A DNA stretch of 13,723 nucleotides from JAENWH01 sp038248745 (GCA_038248745.1 JBBRXC010000037.1:1-13723), one strand, 5' to 3'; positions 1 through 7,096 are shown, counted from the first letter of the stretch. Notes: generated by a model not told the origin, from the sequence alone. Program-made: numbers and translations.

Positions 1-192
1 GGGGTACGACTTGGAACCTTTACGGTTCCTGGAGATGGATTTATAGCATTTAAACCAGTCTTTGAAGAATTGGAACGTCAGGATTATGAAGGATGGATGG
101 TAGTTGAAGCGGAGCAGGACCCTGCTGTTGCTGATCCATACGAATATGCGCTGAAAGCCAGAAAATATATTCATGAGTTGACAGGTTTATAA
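1..192 (+). CDS. iolE: Inosose dehydratase (IolE), C-terminal fragment
   Basis: The reading frame is open from the first base and ends at TAA 190-192, giving the last 63 residues of a protein whose start lies outside the window. The stretch GWMVVEAEQDP followed by a Pro-Tyr-Glu-Tyr-Ala helix (about fragment residues 36-55) is typical of the C-terminus of IolE, a xylose-isomerase-like TIM-barrel enzyme. IolE dehydrates 2-keto-myo-inositol (scyllo-inosose) to 3D-trihydroxycyclohexane-1,2-dione in the cytoplasm, the second step of inositol catabolism. iolG, encoding the first step, starts 35 nt downstream and iolB lies further on, which supports this reading over a generic sugar-phosphate isomerase/epimerase. 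The fragment lacks the metal-binding residues, so the call rests on the C-terminal pattern and context. Confidence 0.82.
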   Translation, partial: GVRLGTFTVPGDGFIAFKPVFEELERQDYEGWMVVEAEQDPAVADPYEYALKARKYIHELTGL

Positions 193-227
193 CCTTGGAG
201 ATATTTTTATAAGAAAGGGAAAAGCGG

Positions 228-1244
228 ATGAAAAATAAATTGAAAGTTGGGATTATAGGTGTTGGTAGAATAGGAAAAGTTCATACCTTAAGCATACTCA
301 ATTATATGCCTGAAGTAGAAATCAAGGCAATTTCAGATATCAATCTGGAAGGAGCCAAAGAGTGGGCAACCCAAAATGGCATACCACATTATTATCAGGA
401 TTATAAAAATATATTGAATGATTCGGAAATCGATGCAGTTCTCATTTGCTCCTCGACAGATACACATTCCAGTATTTCGGTTGAAGCTGCAGAGGCAGGG
501 AAACATATTTTTTGTGAAAAACCGGTTGATTTGACCATAGAAAAAGTTGAGGCAGTGATCGAAGCTGCAAAGAGAGAAAATGTCAAACTGCAAATTGGTT
601 TTAATAGGAGATTTGACCATAATTTTAAAAAAGTTAGAGAACTTATTAAAGATGGCATCCTGGGAGAAATTCAGATTCTTAAAATCACCTCAAGAGATCC
701 GGAGCCCCCTTCGGCCCAGTATGCAGCTGCGTCTGGTGGAATGTTTATGGATATGACCATTCATGATTTCGATATGGCAAGGTTTATGATGGGATGTGAG
801 CCTACAGAAGTTTATGTGGCTGCCGCTTGTTTGGTAGATCCGGCCATTGGAGAAGCAGGGGATGTTGACACTGCTGTGATAACAATCAAATTTGAAAATG
901 GTGGACTTTGTGTGATAGACAACAGCAGAAAAGCTGCCTATGGATATGATCAAAGAGTGGAAGCTTTTGGTTCAAAAGGCAAAGCCGAAATTGAAAATGA
1001 TACCCCTTCTACAGCGGTTTGGAGCACGCAAGATGGTGTATATAAAGAGAAACCAAAATATTTCTTTTTGGAACGATATATGGATTCCTTTGCTGAAGAA
1101 ATGAAACAGTTTGTTGCAGCAATAATCAATGATACTGAAACACCGGTTGTTGGATTTGATGGATTGCAACCAATAAAAATGGGTTTGGCAGCAAAAAGAT
1201 CTGTTGCAGAAGGAAGACCTGTGAAATTGTCAGAGTTTATTTAA
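228..1244 (+). CDS. iolG: myo-Inositol 2-dehydrogenase (Gfo/Idh/MocA family)
   Basis: A 338-residue NAD-dependent oxidoreductase of the usual length for the family. The N-terminal Rossmann fold carries GVGRIG at residues 11-16. The family EKP motif is at 97-99, with Lys98 as the expected catalytic lysine. The segment around 170-186 contains Asp175 and His179, matching the Lys/Asp/His catalytic set known from Bacillus IolG. The C-terminal half is the alpha/beta substrate and dimerisation domain. The predicted reaction is oxidation of myo-inositol to scyllo-inosose, feeding IolE encoded immediately upstream. A purine-rich site (GAAAGGG) precedes ATG 228. Gfo/Idh/MocA members vary in substrate, so related inositols such as scyllo- or D-chiro-inositol are possible. 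The neighbouring iolE and iolB make an inositol substrate the best call. Confidence 0.88.
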   Translation: MKNKLKVGIIGVGRIGKVHTLSILNYMPEVEIKAISDINLEGAKEWATQNGIPHYYQDYKNILNDSEIDAVLICSSTDTHSSISVEAAEAGKHIFCEKPVDLTIEKVEAVIEAAKRENVKLQIGFNRRFDHNFKKVRELIKDGILGEIQILKITSRDPEPPSAQYAAASGGMFMDMTIHDFDMARFMMGCEPTEVYVAAACLVDPAIGEAGDVDTAVITIKFENGGLCVIDNSRKAAYGYDQRVEAFGSKGKAEIENDTPSTAVWSTQDGVYKEKPKYFFLERYMDSFAEEMKQFVAAIINDTETPVVGFDGLQPIKMGLAAKRSVAEGRPVKLSEFI

Positions 1245-1309
1245 GGGTTTAATTGTCTGAGGTTATTTATGATATTAGCAGAATAGTCTGTTGATATAAA
1301 TATTAAAAT

Positions 1310-1316
1310 GGAGGAG
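1310..1316 (+). promoter_or_regulatory. Ribosome binding site fixing the start of the binding-protein gene
   Basis: GGAGGAG lies 6 nt before ATG 1323. An in-frame ATG at 1308 overlaps this site, so it cannot be the start served by it. The downstream start also places a signal peptide directly at the N-terminus. Confidence 0.85.
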
Positions 1317-1322
1317 AAAAAA

Positions 1323-2267
1323 ATGAAAAAAATTCTAATTTTAATGCTCGCCCTTGTCCTAGCTTTAGGGACATTTACGGCTTGTGGCGGCGCAGCAGAA
1401 GAACCAGCAGCAGAAGGTGTTACAATAGGTTTTGCAAGCAGTAACCTGAATGATACCGGACAAACATTCATCGCAGATGCAGCAGTTGCATATGCAGCTG
1501 AAAACAACATTACCATCGACGTGCAAGATGCACAGGAAGATGTTGTAAAACAGCAGGACCAGGTAAATGCATTAATTGCGAAGGGCGTAGATGCTCTTGT
1601 CGTTGTTCCAGTTGACACAAGTGCAATGGGAGCAATCACAGATGCTGCAGCAGCAGCAGGGATTCCACTAGTTTATGTTAACAGGAATCCGTTTGGTGAA
1701 GCTACTCCTCCTGCAGGCGTATTCTACATTGGATCAAAAGAAGTAGTTGCCGGAGAACTTCAGGGAAATGCGTTAATTAAACTGATGGGAGAAACTGGCG
1801 GCGTTGCTATCTTAATGGGAAAATTAGATAATGAAGCAGCAGTAAAAAGAACAGAAGGAAATAAGAATGTTTTAAGCAAGATTTCTGGAATCACCATTTT
1901 AGCTGAAGAAACTGGAAACTGGCAGAGAGACCAAGGCATGAGCTTAACTGAAAACTGGTTAACAGCTTATGGCGATAAGTTAAATGCTATTCTTGCCAAC
2001 AATGATGAAATGGCGCTTGGTGCTGTTCAAGCATTACAGGCAGCTGGAAGAACAGATATCATGGTACTTGGCGTAGATGCTATTCCTGATGCCAAAACTG
2101 CAGTTGCAGATGGCACTCTTGCAGGGACTGTTTTACAGGATTTGGCTGGACAAGGAAAGGGAGGCATGGAAATTGCTAACAAAGCAGCTATGGGAGAAAC
2201 TCCAGATCAGGTTACATGGATTGACTTCGTTTCAGTAACACCAGAAAATGTAGCAGATTTTAAGTAA
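1323..2267 (+). CDS. Sugar/inositol ABC transporter substrate-binding lipoprotein
   Basis: A 314-residue periplasmic-binding-protein-fold lipoprotein of the RbsB/MglB type (Peripla_BP_4). I start it at 1323 rather than the in-frame ATG at 1308, because the GGAGG site lies between them. Residues 1-20 form a Lys-Lys plus hydrophobic signal peptide. Phe-Thr-Ala-Cys21 is the likely lipobox, slightly non-canonical with Phe at -3. The mature part has the family pattern: a first strand TIGFASS (34-40), VVVPVDTSA (93-101), the ligand-loop VNRNP (119-123), NNDEMALGA (226-234) and Asp252 in the VLGVDA strand. It would capture ligand outside the membrane and deliver it to the permease encoded at 3883-4926. 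Substrate is inferred as myo-inositol from the flanking iol genes; ribose or galactose cannot be excluded from sequence alone. Confidence 0.85.
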   Translation: MKKILILMLALVLALGTFTACGGAAEEPAAEGVTIGFASSNLNDTGQTFIADAAVAYAAENNITIDVQDAQEDVVKQQDQVNALIAKGVDALVVVPVDTSAMGAITDAAAAAGIPLVYVNRNPFGEATPPAGVFYIGSKEVVAGELQGNALIKLMGETGGVAILMGKLDNEAAVKRTEGNKNVLSKISGITILAEETGNWQRDQGMSLTENWLTAYGDKLNAILANNDEMALGAVQALQAAGRTDIMVLGVDAIPDAKTAVADGTLAGTVLQDLAGQGKGGMEIANKAAMGETPDQVTWIDFVSVTPENVADFK

Positions 2268-2282
2268 TAAATGAAATATTGG

Positions 2283-2311
2283 GGGGAGAAAAGAGTTCCT
2301 CTTTTCTCCCC
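2283..2311 (+). promoter_or_regulatory. Intercistronic hairpin after the binding-protein gene
   Basis: The arms 2283-2295 and 2299-2311 are perfect 13-base reverse complements separated by a 3-nt loop (TTC); a further G-U pair extends the base. No U-tract follows (the next bases are TATACCATATT), so it is not a classic intrinsic terminator. Its position between the binding-protein and ATPase genes suggests a 3'-end stabiliser or partial attenuator. Such an element would let the binding protein be made in excess over the membrane components, as known for other ABC import operons. Confidence 0.75.
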
Positions 2312-2343
2312 TATACCATATTGCATGCCGAAAGGAAAAAACT

Positions 2344-3867
2344 ATGGAAAAACAGAAATATCTCGTGGAGATGAAAAATATTGTTAAAAATTTCCCTGGG
2401 GTCCAGGCTTTACGGGGTGTTGATTTAAATGTAGGGTATGGAGAAATTCATTCATTGGTAGGAGAGAATGGTGCAGGGAAATCTACACTGATGAACTGCC
2501 TGGTAGGGATGCTATCTCCAACTTCTGGACAGATTTATTTCGACGGGAAAGAGATCTCTAATTACAACACATCAGATGCATTGAAAATGGGAATTTCAAT
2601 GATTCACCAGGAACTTAGCCCCATCATGTATAGAACAATCATGGAAAATATATGGCTGGGAAGAGAACCTAAAAATAAATTTGGTCTTGTTGACCATAAA
2701 AAAATGTACGATATGACAAAAGAAGTCTTGCAGACGATCAATCTTGATGTGGACCCGAAAAAACTAATGGTAGAATTGACAATAGCCAAAATTCAAATGA
2801 TCGAAATTGCTAAAGCGATTTCTTATAATGCAAAATTGATAATAATGGATGAACCAACTTCGGCCTTGACAAAAAAAGAGGTTGTGCAGCTTTTTGGCAT
2901 CATGAAAAAGTTAAAAGAGGATGGTAAATCTTTAATTTATATATCTCATAAATTAGATGAAATATTTGAAATCAGTGATAAAATTACTGTTTTTCGTGAT
3001 GGGACATGGATTGGAACTGAAGATAAGGACAAATTCGATGTTCAGTCACTTATTAAAATGATGGTTGGGCGAGATGTAACAGAGATGTTTCCTAAGGTGG
3101 ACTGCGCCATAGGAGAGATCAAACTTGAAGTACAAGGCTTATCTGACATCGGAAGATTTAAAGATGTCTCCTTTGCGGTCAGAAAAGGAGAAATATTTGG
3201 GATTGCAGGGCTTGTAGGTGCTGGAAGAACAGAGGTTATTGAAACACTGTTTGGCATCAGAAGGAAAACAGCTGGCCATGTCTTTATAGATGGAAAAGAA
3301 GTTGATATAAAAACACCGATGGATGCAGTGAAAAATAAAATTGCACTGCTTACTGAGGACCGGCGGCTTGACGGTATTTTTCCGGGCTTGACGGTATTCC
3401 AAAACACAATTATTGCCAACTTGAGGAGTTATGTGAAAAAAAATGGATTGCTGGATAACAAAAGAGCTTTAGGTGATGTGGAAAGTTATGTGAAAGCAAT
3501 AAAAATTAAAACACCAACCATTGAACAGATCATCAGTAATTTAAGTGGCGGGAATCAGCAGAAAGTGCTAGTGGCCAGATGGCTTCTGACAAAGCCGGAA
3601 ATACTGATTTTGGATGAACCTACACGAGGCATCGATGTGGGAGCAAAAGCAGAAATCCACAAATTGATTACTGCTCTAGCGGGAGAAGGCAAAAGCATTA
3701 TTATGGTATCTTCTGAACTTCCAGAGGTAATGGGAATGAGTGATAGAATCATGGTCATGCATGAGGGTAAAGTAACAGGAATCATAGAAAATAGAAAAGA
3801 TTTATCGCAGGAGGAAATAATGAATTATGCCACTGGGAACGCCTCCGCCAATCAACTTGAAATGTAA
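2344..3867 (+). CDS. Sugar-type ABC transporter ATP-binding protein (two ATPase domains)
   Basis: A 507-residue tandem ATPase of the RbsA/MglA/AraG/XylG type. The first domain has Walker A GENGAGKST (40-48), the Q-loop Gln89, Walker B LIIMDEP (165-171) and the switch His202. The second domain has the degenerate Walker A GLVGAGRTE (289-297) that is normal in this family, a full signature LSGGNQQK (400-407) and Walker B LILDEP (421-426). Ser456/Ser457 stand where a switch His would be. The protein therefore probably has one fully catalytic site and one degenerate site, and would energise the permease encoded 15 nt downstream from the cytoplasmic face. The first-domain signature region (ELTIAKIQ, about 144-151) is unusually divergent. 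Inositol specificity is inferred only from the iol context. Confidence 0.9.
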   Translation: MEKQKYLVEMKNIVKNFPGVQALRGVDLNVGYGEIHSLVGENGAGKSTLMNCLVGMLSPTSGQIYFDGKEISNYNTSDALKMGISMIHQELSPIMYRTIMENIWLGREPKNKFGLVDHKKMYDMTKEVLQTINLDVDPKKLMVELTIAKIQMIEIAKAISYNAKLIIMDEPTSALTKKEVVQLFGIMKKLKEDGKSLIYISHKLDEIFEISDKITVFRDGTWIGTEDKDKFDVQSLIKMMVGRDVTEMFPKVDCAIGEIKLEVQGLSDIGRFKDVSFAVRKGEIFGIAGLVGAGRTEVIETLFGIRRKTAGHVFIDGKEVDIKTPMDAVKNKIALLTEDRRLDGIFPGLTVFQNTIIANLRSYVKKNGLLDNKRALGDVESYVKAIKIKTPTIEQIISNLSGGNQQKVLVARWLLTKPEILILDEPTRGIDVGAKAEIHKLITALAGEGKSIIMVSSELPEVMGMSDRIMVMHEGKVTGIIENRKDLSQEEIMNYATGNASANQLEM

Positions 3868-3882
3868 AAGGAGTGAAATACG

Positions 3883-4926
3883 ATGAGTGAGAAATTAAAA
3901 AATCTTGTAAGTGAAGTTGAGAACGCAGGCGAGTTGAAATCGACTATGTCCACAGATAATAAGATGCTACTTTATCTGAAAAAGTATGGCATTATATTCG
4001 CGCTAATTCTCTTGATTGTTGGGATATCCATCGCTGAACCAAAATTCCTGAACCCGATAAACATATTCAATGTACTGACTCAAAGCTCGATTTATGGTAT
4101 CATGGCACTTGGCATGACGTTAATTATTATAGGCAAAGGAATTGACCTTTCCGTTGGATCAGTTCTTGCGTTTTCTGGAATTGTTGCTGCAAGTTTGGGA
4201 CAGGTTGCAACAGCCACCACCAAATTTTTCCCGAATCTGGGAGAAATGCCAGTCATCGTTCCAATCCTAGCTGCTTTAGTAATAGGCGCTTTGATCGGTG
4301 CAATAAACGGTGGATTAATCGCTTACACTGGTATCCCGGCTTTTATAGCAACCTTGGGTATGATGACAATGGCAAGGGGTGCCACCTTAATGTATACGTC
4401 AGGGAAACCAATCACTCAGCTCACACCTGATTTTCTCTTCCTTGGAGGTAAAATAGGAATCATCCCAGTTCCGGTCATGATTTATGCGTTAATGGCCGCA
4501 ATTACCTGGGTGCTTCTCAATTATACTAGTTTTGGTAAAAACATTTATGCCATTGGTGGAAATATTAAAGCAGCAGAGATTTCTGGTGTAAATGTCAAAA
4601 AAAATCTTCTTCTTCTTTATGCATACTGCGGATTGATGGCAGCCGTTGCTGCCATCGTGTTCGCAGGACGTGTAGGGAGTGTTCATCCTGGCGCAGCTGT
4701 AGGCTATGAATTAACGGCCATTGCAGCTTCCGTCATAGGAGGTACAAGCTTTGATGGAGGTATTGGAACCGTTGGTGGTGCGGTTATTGGCGCCCTGGTT
4801 CTGGGGGTACTTCGTAATGGATTGACTTTACTTGGTGTTCAGGCTTACTGGCAGCAAATCCTTGAAGGAATGATTATCATCGTAGCAGTTATTATCGACA
4901 TGAGAAAAAATTCTAAAAAGAAGTAA
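3883..4926 (+). CDS. Sugar-type ABC transporter permease (RbsC/MglC family)
   Basis: A 347-residue integral membrane protein of the branched-chain/ribose permease superfamily. A hydrophilic N-terminal tail of about 33 residues is followed by roughly nine or ten hydrophobic segments, around 34-52, 68-84, 90-106, 122-147, 150-170, 192-213, 240-262, 272-286, 294-316 and 325-340. The family hallmark GKGIDLSVGS is at 84-93. The cytoplasmic coupling-helix region (Ala-Ile-Gly-Gly-Asn through Ile-Ser-Gly-Val, 223-236) is where the ATPase subunit docks. The C-terminus is lysine-rich. It presumably forms a homodimeric channel working with the adjacent ATPase and binding lipoprotein. AAAGGAG precedes ATG 3883. 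The substrate is inferred to be myo-inositol. Confidence 0.9.
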   Translation: MSEKLKNLVSEVENAGELKSTMSTDNKMLLYLKKYGIIFALILLIVGISIAEPKFLNPINIFNVLTQSSIYGIMALGMTLIIIGKGIDLSVGSVLAFSGIVAASLGQVATATTKFFPNLGEMPVIVPILAALVIGALIGAINGGLIAYTGIPAFIATLGMMTMARGATLMYTSGKPITQLTPDFLFLGGKIGIIPVPVMIYALMAAITWVLLNYTSFGKNIYAIGGNIKAAEISGVNVKKNLLLLYAYCGLMAAVAAIVFAGRVGSVHPGAAVGYELTAIAASVIGGTSFDGGIGTVGGAVIGALVLGVLRNGLTLLGVQAYWQQILEGMIIIVAVIIDMRKNSKKK

Positions 4927-4947
4927 GCAATTAAAAAGGAGAAAAAA

Positions 4948-5997
4948 ATGAATAAATTATTGGAAATGAGAAACAAGTTCCCACAGACAAAAGTATGGAA
5001 TGACTCATGCTCCGTGAAAGAACTACAATACTGTATGGAGAATGGAGGCGTTGGGGCAACCACGAATCCAGTCATTGTAAAAAATGTTCTGGAAAAAGAA
5101 CTTGCTGATTATGCAGAGTATATTAAGAATCTAATCGCAGCCAATCCTACAGCATCGGAAGATGAATTGGCATGGGATATCATCGAAAAGTTTGCCATTG
5201 ATGGCGCAAAAATACTTGAACCGGTTTTTAATACAAAAAATGGGGAAGGTAAAATTTCTATTCAAACAAATACAAAAAATTATAAAAACACTGAAAAGCT
5301 TGTGGAGCAGGCGGTATATTTTGACACACTTGCGCCAAACATGCAGGTTAAAATGCCAGCTACTGCAGCAGGTATAAAAGCATTTGAAGAGGCAACTTAT
5401 AGAGGTGTCAGCATAAATGCAACTGTTTCGTTTACGGCAACACAAGCAATTGCAGTTGGAGAAGCTGTACAAAAGGGACTCGACAGAAGAACGGCAGAGG
5501 GCCTTGATAACTCTGAAATAAGCCCAGTTTGTACAATAATGGTTGGGAGAATGGATGACTGGCTGAAGGCTGCCGCGGAAAAAGCAGGAATAGCGGTTTA
5601 TCCTCCAGCACTTGATATGGCAGGCGTGGCATGTGTTAAAAAAGCTTACAAGGTCTATAAGGAAAGAGGGTATCAGTGCAAAATGTTGTCGGCGGCATAT
5701 AGAACCCCGCTTCACTGGCTGGAATTTATCGGTGGTGATATAGTTTTGACCATACCTTATAAATATCAGGTGATGTTTAACAGCTCGGATTTTGAAATCG
5801 TTGAGAGAATGAATGATGAGGTAGACCCATATTACATTAAAGAATTAAGAAAACTTCCTGATTTTGTGAAAGCATATGATCATATGGAAATAGAAGACTT
5901 TGATACTTTTGGTGTCGTGAATAAAACGTTGGATCAGTTTGCACATGGCTATGATGATCTGGTGAATATTTTGAGAAAATTTATGTTTAAGTATTAA
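4948..5997 (+). CDS. Transaldolase-family class I aldolase, aldolase-like active site; predicted inositol-pathway enzyme
   Basis: A 349-residue TIM-barrel protein of the transaldolase/fructose-6-phosphate aldolase (FSA) family, behind a strong AAGGAG site and 21 nt after the permease gene. Visible family residues are Asp19, Asn40 in GATTNP (36-41), the Schiff-base Lys135 in VKMPAT (134-139), Thr159 in INATVSFT (156-163) and the phosphate-site-like Arg201 in VGRMDDW (199-205). SAAYRTP (248-254) matches the late FSA/transaldolase motif. At 103-107 it reads SIQTN, where transaldolases have SIEVD. Gln106 thus replaces the catalytic Glu, as Gln59 does in E. coli FSA. A transaldolase is not part of the textbook inositol pathway. 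I infer that it acts on 2-deoxy-5-keto-gluconate (or its 6-phosphate), releasing malonate semialdehyde and either freeing the three-carbon unit or moving it to glyceraldehyde-3-phosphate. An ordinary pentose-phosphate transaldolase remains possible. Confidence 0.8.
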   Translation: MNKLLEMRNKFPQTKVWNDSCSVKELQYCMENGGVGATTNPVIVKNVLEKELADYAEYIKNLIAANPTASEDELAWDIIEKFAIDGAKILEPVFNTKNGEGKISIQTNTKNYKNTEKLVEQAVYFDTLAPNMQVKMPATAAGIKAFEEATYRGVSINATVSFTATQAIAVGEAVQKGLDRRTAEGLDNSEISPVCTIMVGRMDDWLKAAAEKAGIAVYPPALDMAGVACVKKAYKVYKERGYQCKMLSAAYRTPLHWLEFIGGDIVLTIPYKYQVMFNSSDFEIVERMNDEVDPYYIKELRKLPDFVKAYDHMEIEDFDTFGVVNKTLDQFAHGYDDLVNILRKFMFKY

Positions 5998-6004
5998 GAG
6001 TAAT

Positions 6005-6085
6005 TGGAAATGACCTGTTCTGACTGGGGGATGTTATATAAAAGCAAACCGCGAATCAAGTCAGAACAGGTCATTACTGTTTCCA
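6005..6085 (+). repeat. Long inverted repeat between the transaldolase-like gene and iolB
   Basis: The arms 6009-6025 and 6059-6075 are perfect 17-base reverse complements around a 33-nt spacer (6026-6058). Four further pairs (TGGA 6005-6008 with TCCA 6082-6085) can form outside a 6-nt bulge. No U-tract follows, so it is not a standard terminator. It fills most of the 110-nt gap before iolB, the longest gap in the operon. Possible roles are an RNA processing or stability element, a protein-binding site with separated half-sites, or the remnant of a very small mobile element. Confidence 0.75.
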
Positions 6086-6095
6086 TTGAATGAAG

Positions 6096-6102
6096 AAAGG
6101 GA
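6096..6102 (+). promoter_or_regulatory. Ribosome binding site deciding the iolB start
   Basis: AAAGGGA lies 5 nt before ATG 6108. The alternative in-frame ATG at 6090 has no Shine-Dalgarno-like sequence upstream. Confidence 0.65.
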
Positions 6103-6107
6103 TTGAA

Positions 6108-6896
6108 ATGTTAATTGAATTAAAAGAAATTCGTCATGGATTTAATGAAATAACAAATATGGACGCTGTGGGAGCTGAAACGCTCATGGACATTGGCATA
6201 TATAAAATGTCAGCAGGAGAAACGACTAAGTTTTTGGATGAGGAAAAAGAAACGGCTTTTTCTCTTTACAACGGACAAATAGAATTTAGTTGGGAGGGAA
6301 ATCATAAGATTAGAGAAAGAACCTCCTTATTTGATGAAAACCCAATCGTACTTCATGTTGGAATAGGCGTAGAAGTAATGCTGAAAGCGAATGCCGATGC
6401 TGAAATATTAATTCAGAAAACAATGAATGAGAAGAAATTCCCTTCAAAGTTCTATGAAGGGTCAGATTGTAGATCAGATATTTTCGGAGAAAATGTCTGG
6501 GGAGACACAGCGAAAAGGGTTGTTCGTACAGTATTTGACTTTGCCAATGCACCTTATTCAAATATGGTCATTGGAGAGGTTATAAATGCTCCCGGTAAAT
6601 GGTCCAGTTACATCCCCCACAGTCATGACCAGCCGGAAGTATACTATTACAGATTTGATAGAAAGCAAGGTTTTGGTGCCGGATTTGTTGGGGAGGATGT
6701 GTATAAGATCGTTGACAACAGTGCCCTGTGTATCACTGGAGGCCCCACACATCCACAGGTTACTGCCCCTGGATATGCCATGCATTACACTTGGATGATT
6801 CGTCATCTAAAAGACAATCCGTGGACAAATCGAGTCAATGACCCCGCCCATGTCTGGCTTCTTGAACCGGACCCTGAAATCTGGGAACCAAAATAA
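6108..6896 (+). CDS. iolB: 5-Deoxy-glucuronate isomerase (IolB)
   Basis: A 262-residue protein from ATG 6108, chosen over ATG 6090 because only 6108 has a ribosome binding site. It shows the two-cupin layout of IolB. The C-terminal cupin has the metal-site segment PHSHDQPEVYYY (near residues 170-181 from this start) and the later GGPTHPQVTAPGYAMHY (around 213-229), supplying the His and Glu ligands expected for this metal-dependent isomerase. IolB converts 5-deoxy-glucuronate, made by IolD, to 2-deoxy-5-keto-gluconate in the cytoplasm. The C-terminal DP.H.WLLEPDPE pattern is also typical. It is the last gene before the terminator at 6966-6994. Its neighbour upstream is the transaldolase-like gene, which may use the IolB product. 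Confidence 0.93.
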   Translation: MLIELKEIRHGFNEITNMDAVGAETLMDIGIYKMSAGETTKFLDEEKETAFSLYNGQIEFSWEGNHKIRERTSLFDENPIVLHVGIGVEVMLKANADAEILIQKTMNEKKFPSKFYEGSDCRSDIFGENVWGDTAKRVVRTVFDFANAPYSNMVIGEVINAPGKWSSYIPHSHDQPEVYYYRFDRKQGFGAGFVGEDVYKIVDNSALCITGGPTHPQVTAPGYAMHYTWMIRHLKDNPWTNRVNDPAHVWLLEPDPEIWEPK

Positions 6897-6965
6897 CGGA
6901 TAAATGGGATTGGTTGAATTGCATTTATGACGTATATAGTTTAATAATTTATCGGTAATCCCCAT

Positions 6966-6994
6966 AGGGCAGATTGGATATATCTGCCCTTTTT
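6966..6994 (+). terminator. Rho-independent terminator of the inositol operon
   Basis: The arms 6966-6974 (AGGGCAGAT) and 6982-6990 (ATCTGCCCT) form a perfect 9-bp stem with a 7-nt loop, followed directly by a T run (TTTTTATATTT). It lies 70 nt after the iolB stop and before a new promoter, marking the operon end. Confidence 0.9.
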
Positions 6995-6998
6995 ATAT

Positions 6999-7026
6999 TT
7001 GTATTTCCATTCAGGTATGATATAAT
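6999..7026 (+). promoter_or_regulatory. Candidate extended -10 promoter for the GerMN lipoprotein gene
   Basis: A perfect TATAAT at 7021-7026 is preceded by TGA at 7018-7020 (extended -10, TGn). A weak -35-like TTGTAT sits at 6999-7004 with a 16-nt spacer. It is just downstream of the terminator and about 84 nt upstream of the start codon. The hexamers fit the vegetative sigma factor rather than a sporulation one. Confidence 0.6.
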
Positions 7027-7027
7027 T

Positions 7028-7055
7028 ATTATTCAAAGGATACGAATTGAATAAT
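7028..7055 (+). repeat. AT-rich inverted repeat at the predicted transcription start
   Basis: ATTATTCAA (7028-7036) and TTGAATAAT (7047-7055) are perfect 9-base inverted repeats with a 10-nt spacer. They begin just after the TATAAT box, so they would span the predicted start of transcription, where a repressor operator is often placed. In such AT-rich sequence chance occurrence is a real possibility. Confidence 0.4.
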
Positions 7056-7096
7056 TATATAAAATGAGTTGATAGATTAAAATGGGACAAATTGAA

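Noticed and set aside
2283..2311. Reading the hairpin after the binding-protein gene as a full terminator.
   Set aside because: No T run follows the stem, and the ATPase and permease genes downstream have no evident promoter of their own.
3208..3234. Degenerate second Walker A (GLVGAGRTE) in the ABC ATPase, which could look like an inactivating mutation.
   Set aside because: This form is normal in the RbsA/MglA family of tandem ATPases, and the other motifs are intact.
5131..5715. A 194-codon open frame on the minus strand across the transaldolase-like gene.
   Set aside because: Its translation is rich in Cys, Phe and Ser, typical of a shadow frame, while the + strand frame encodes a clear conserved protein with a good ribosome binding site.
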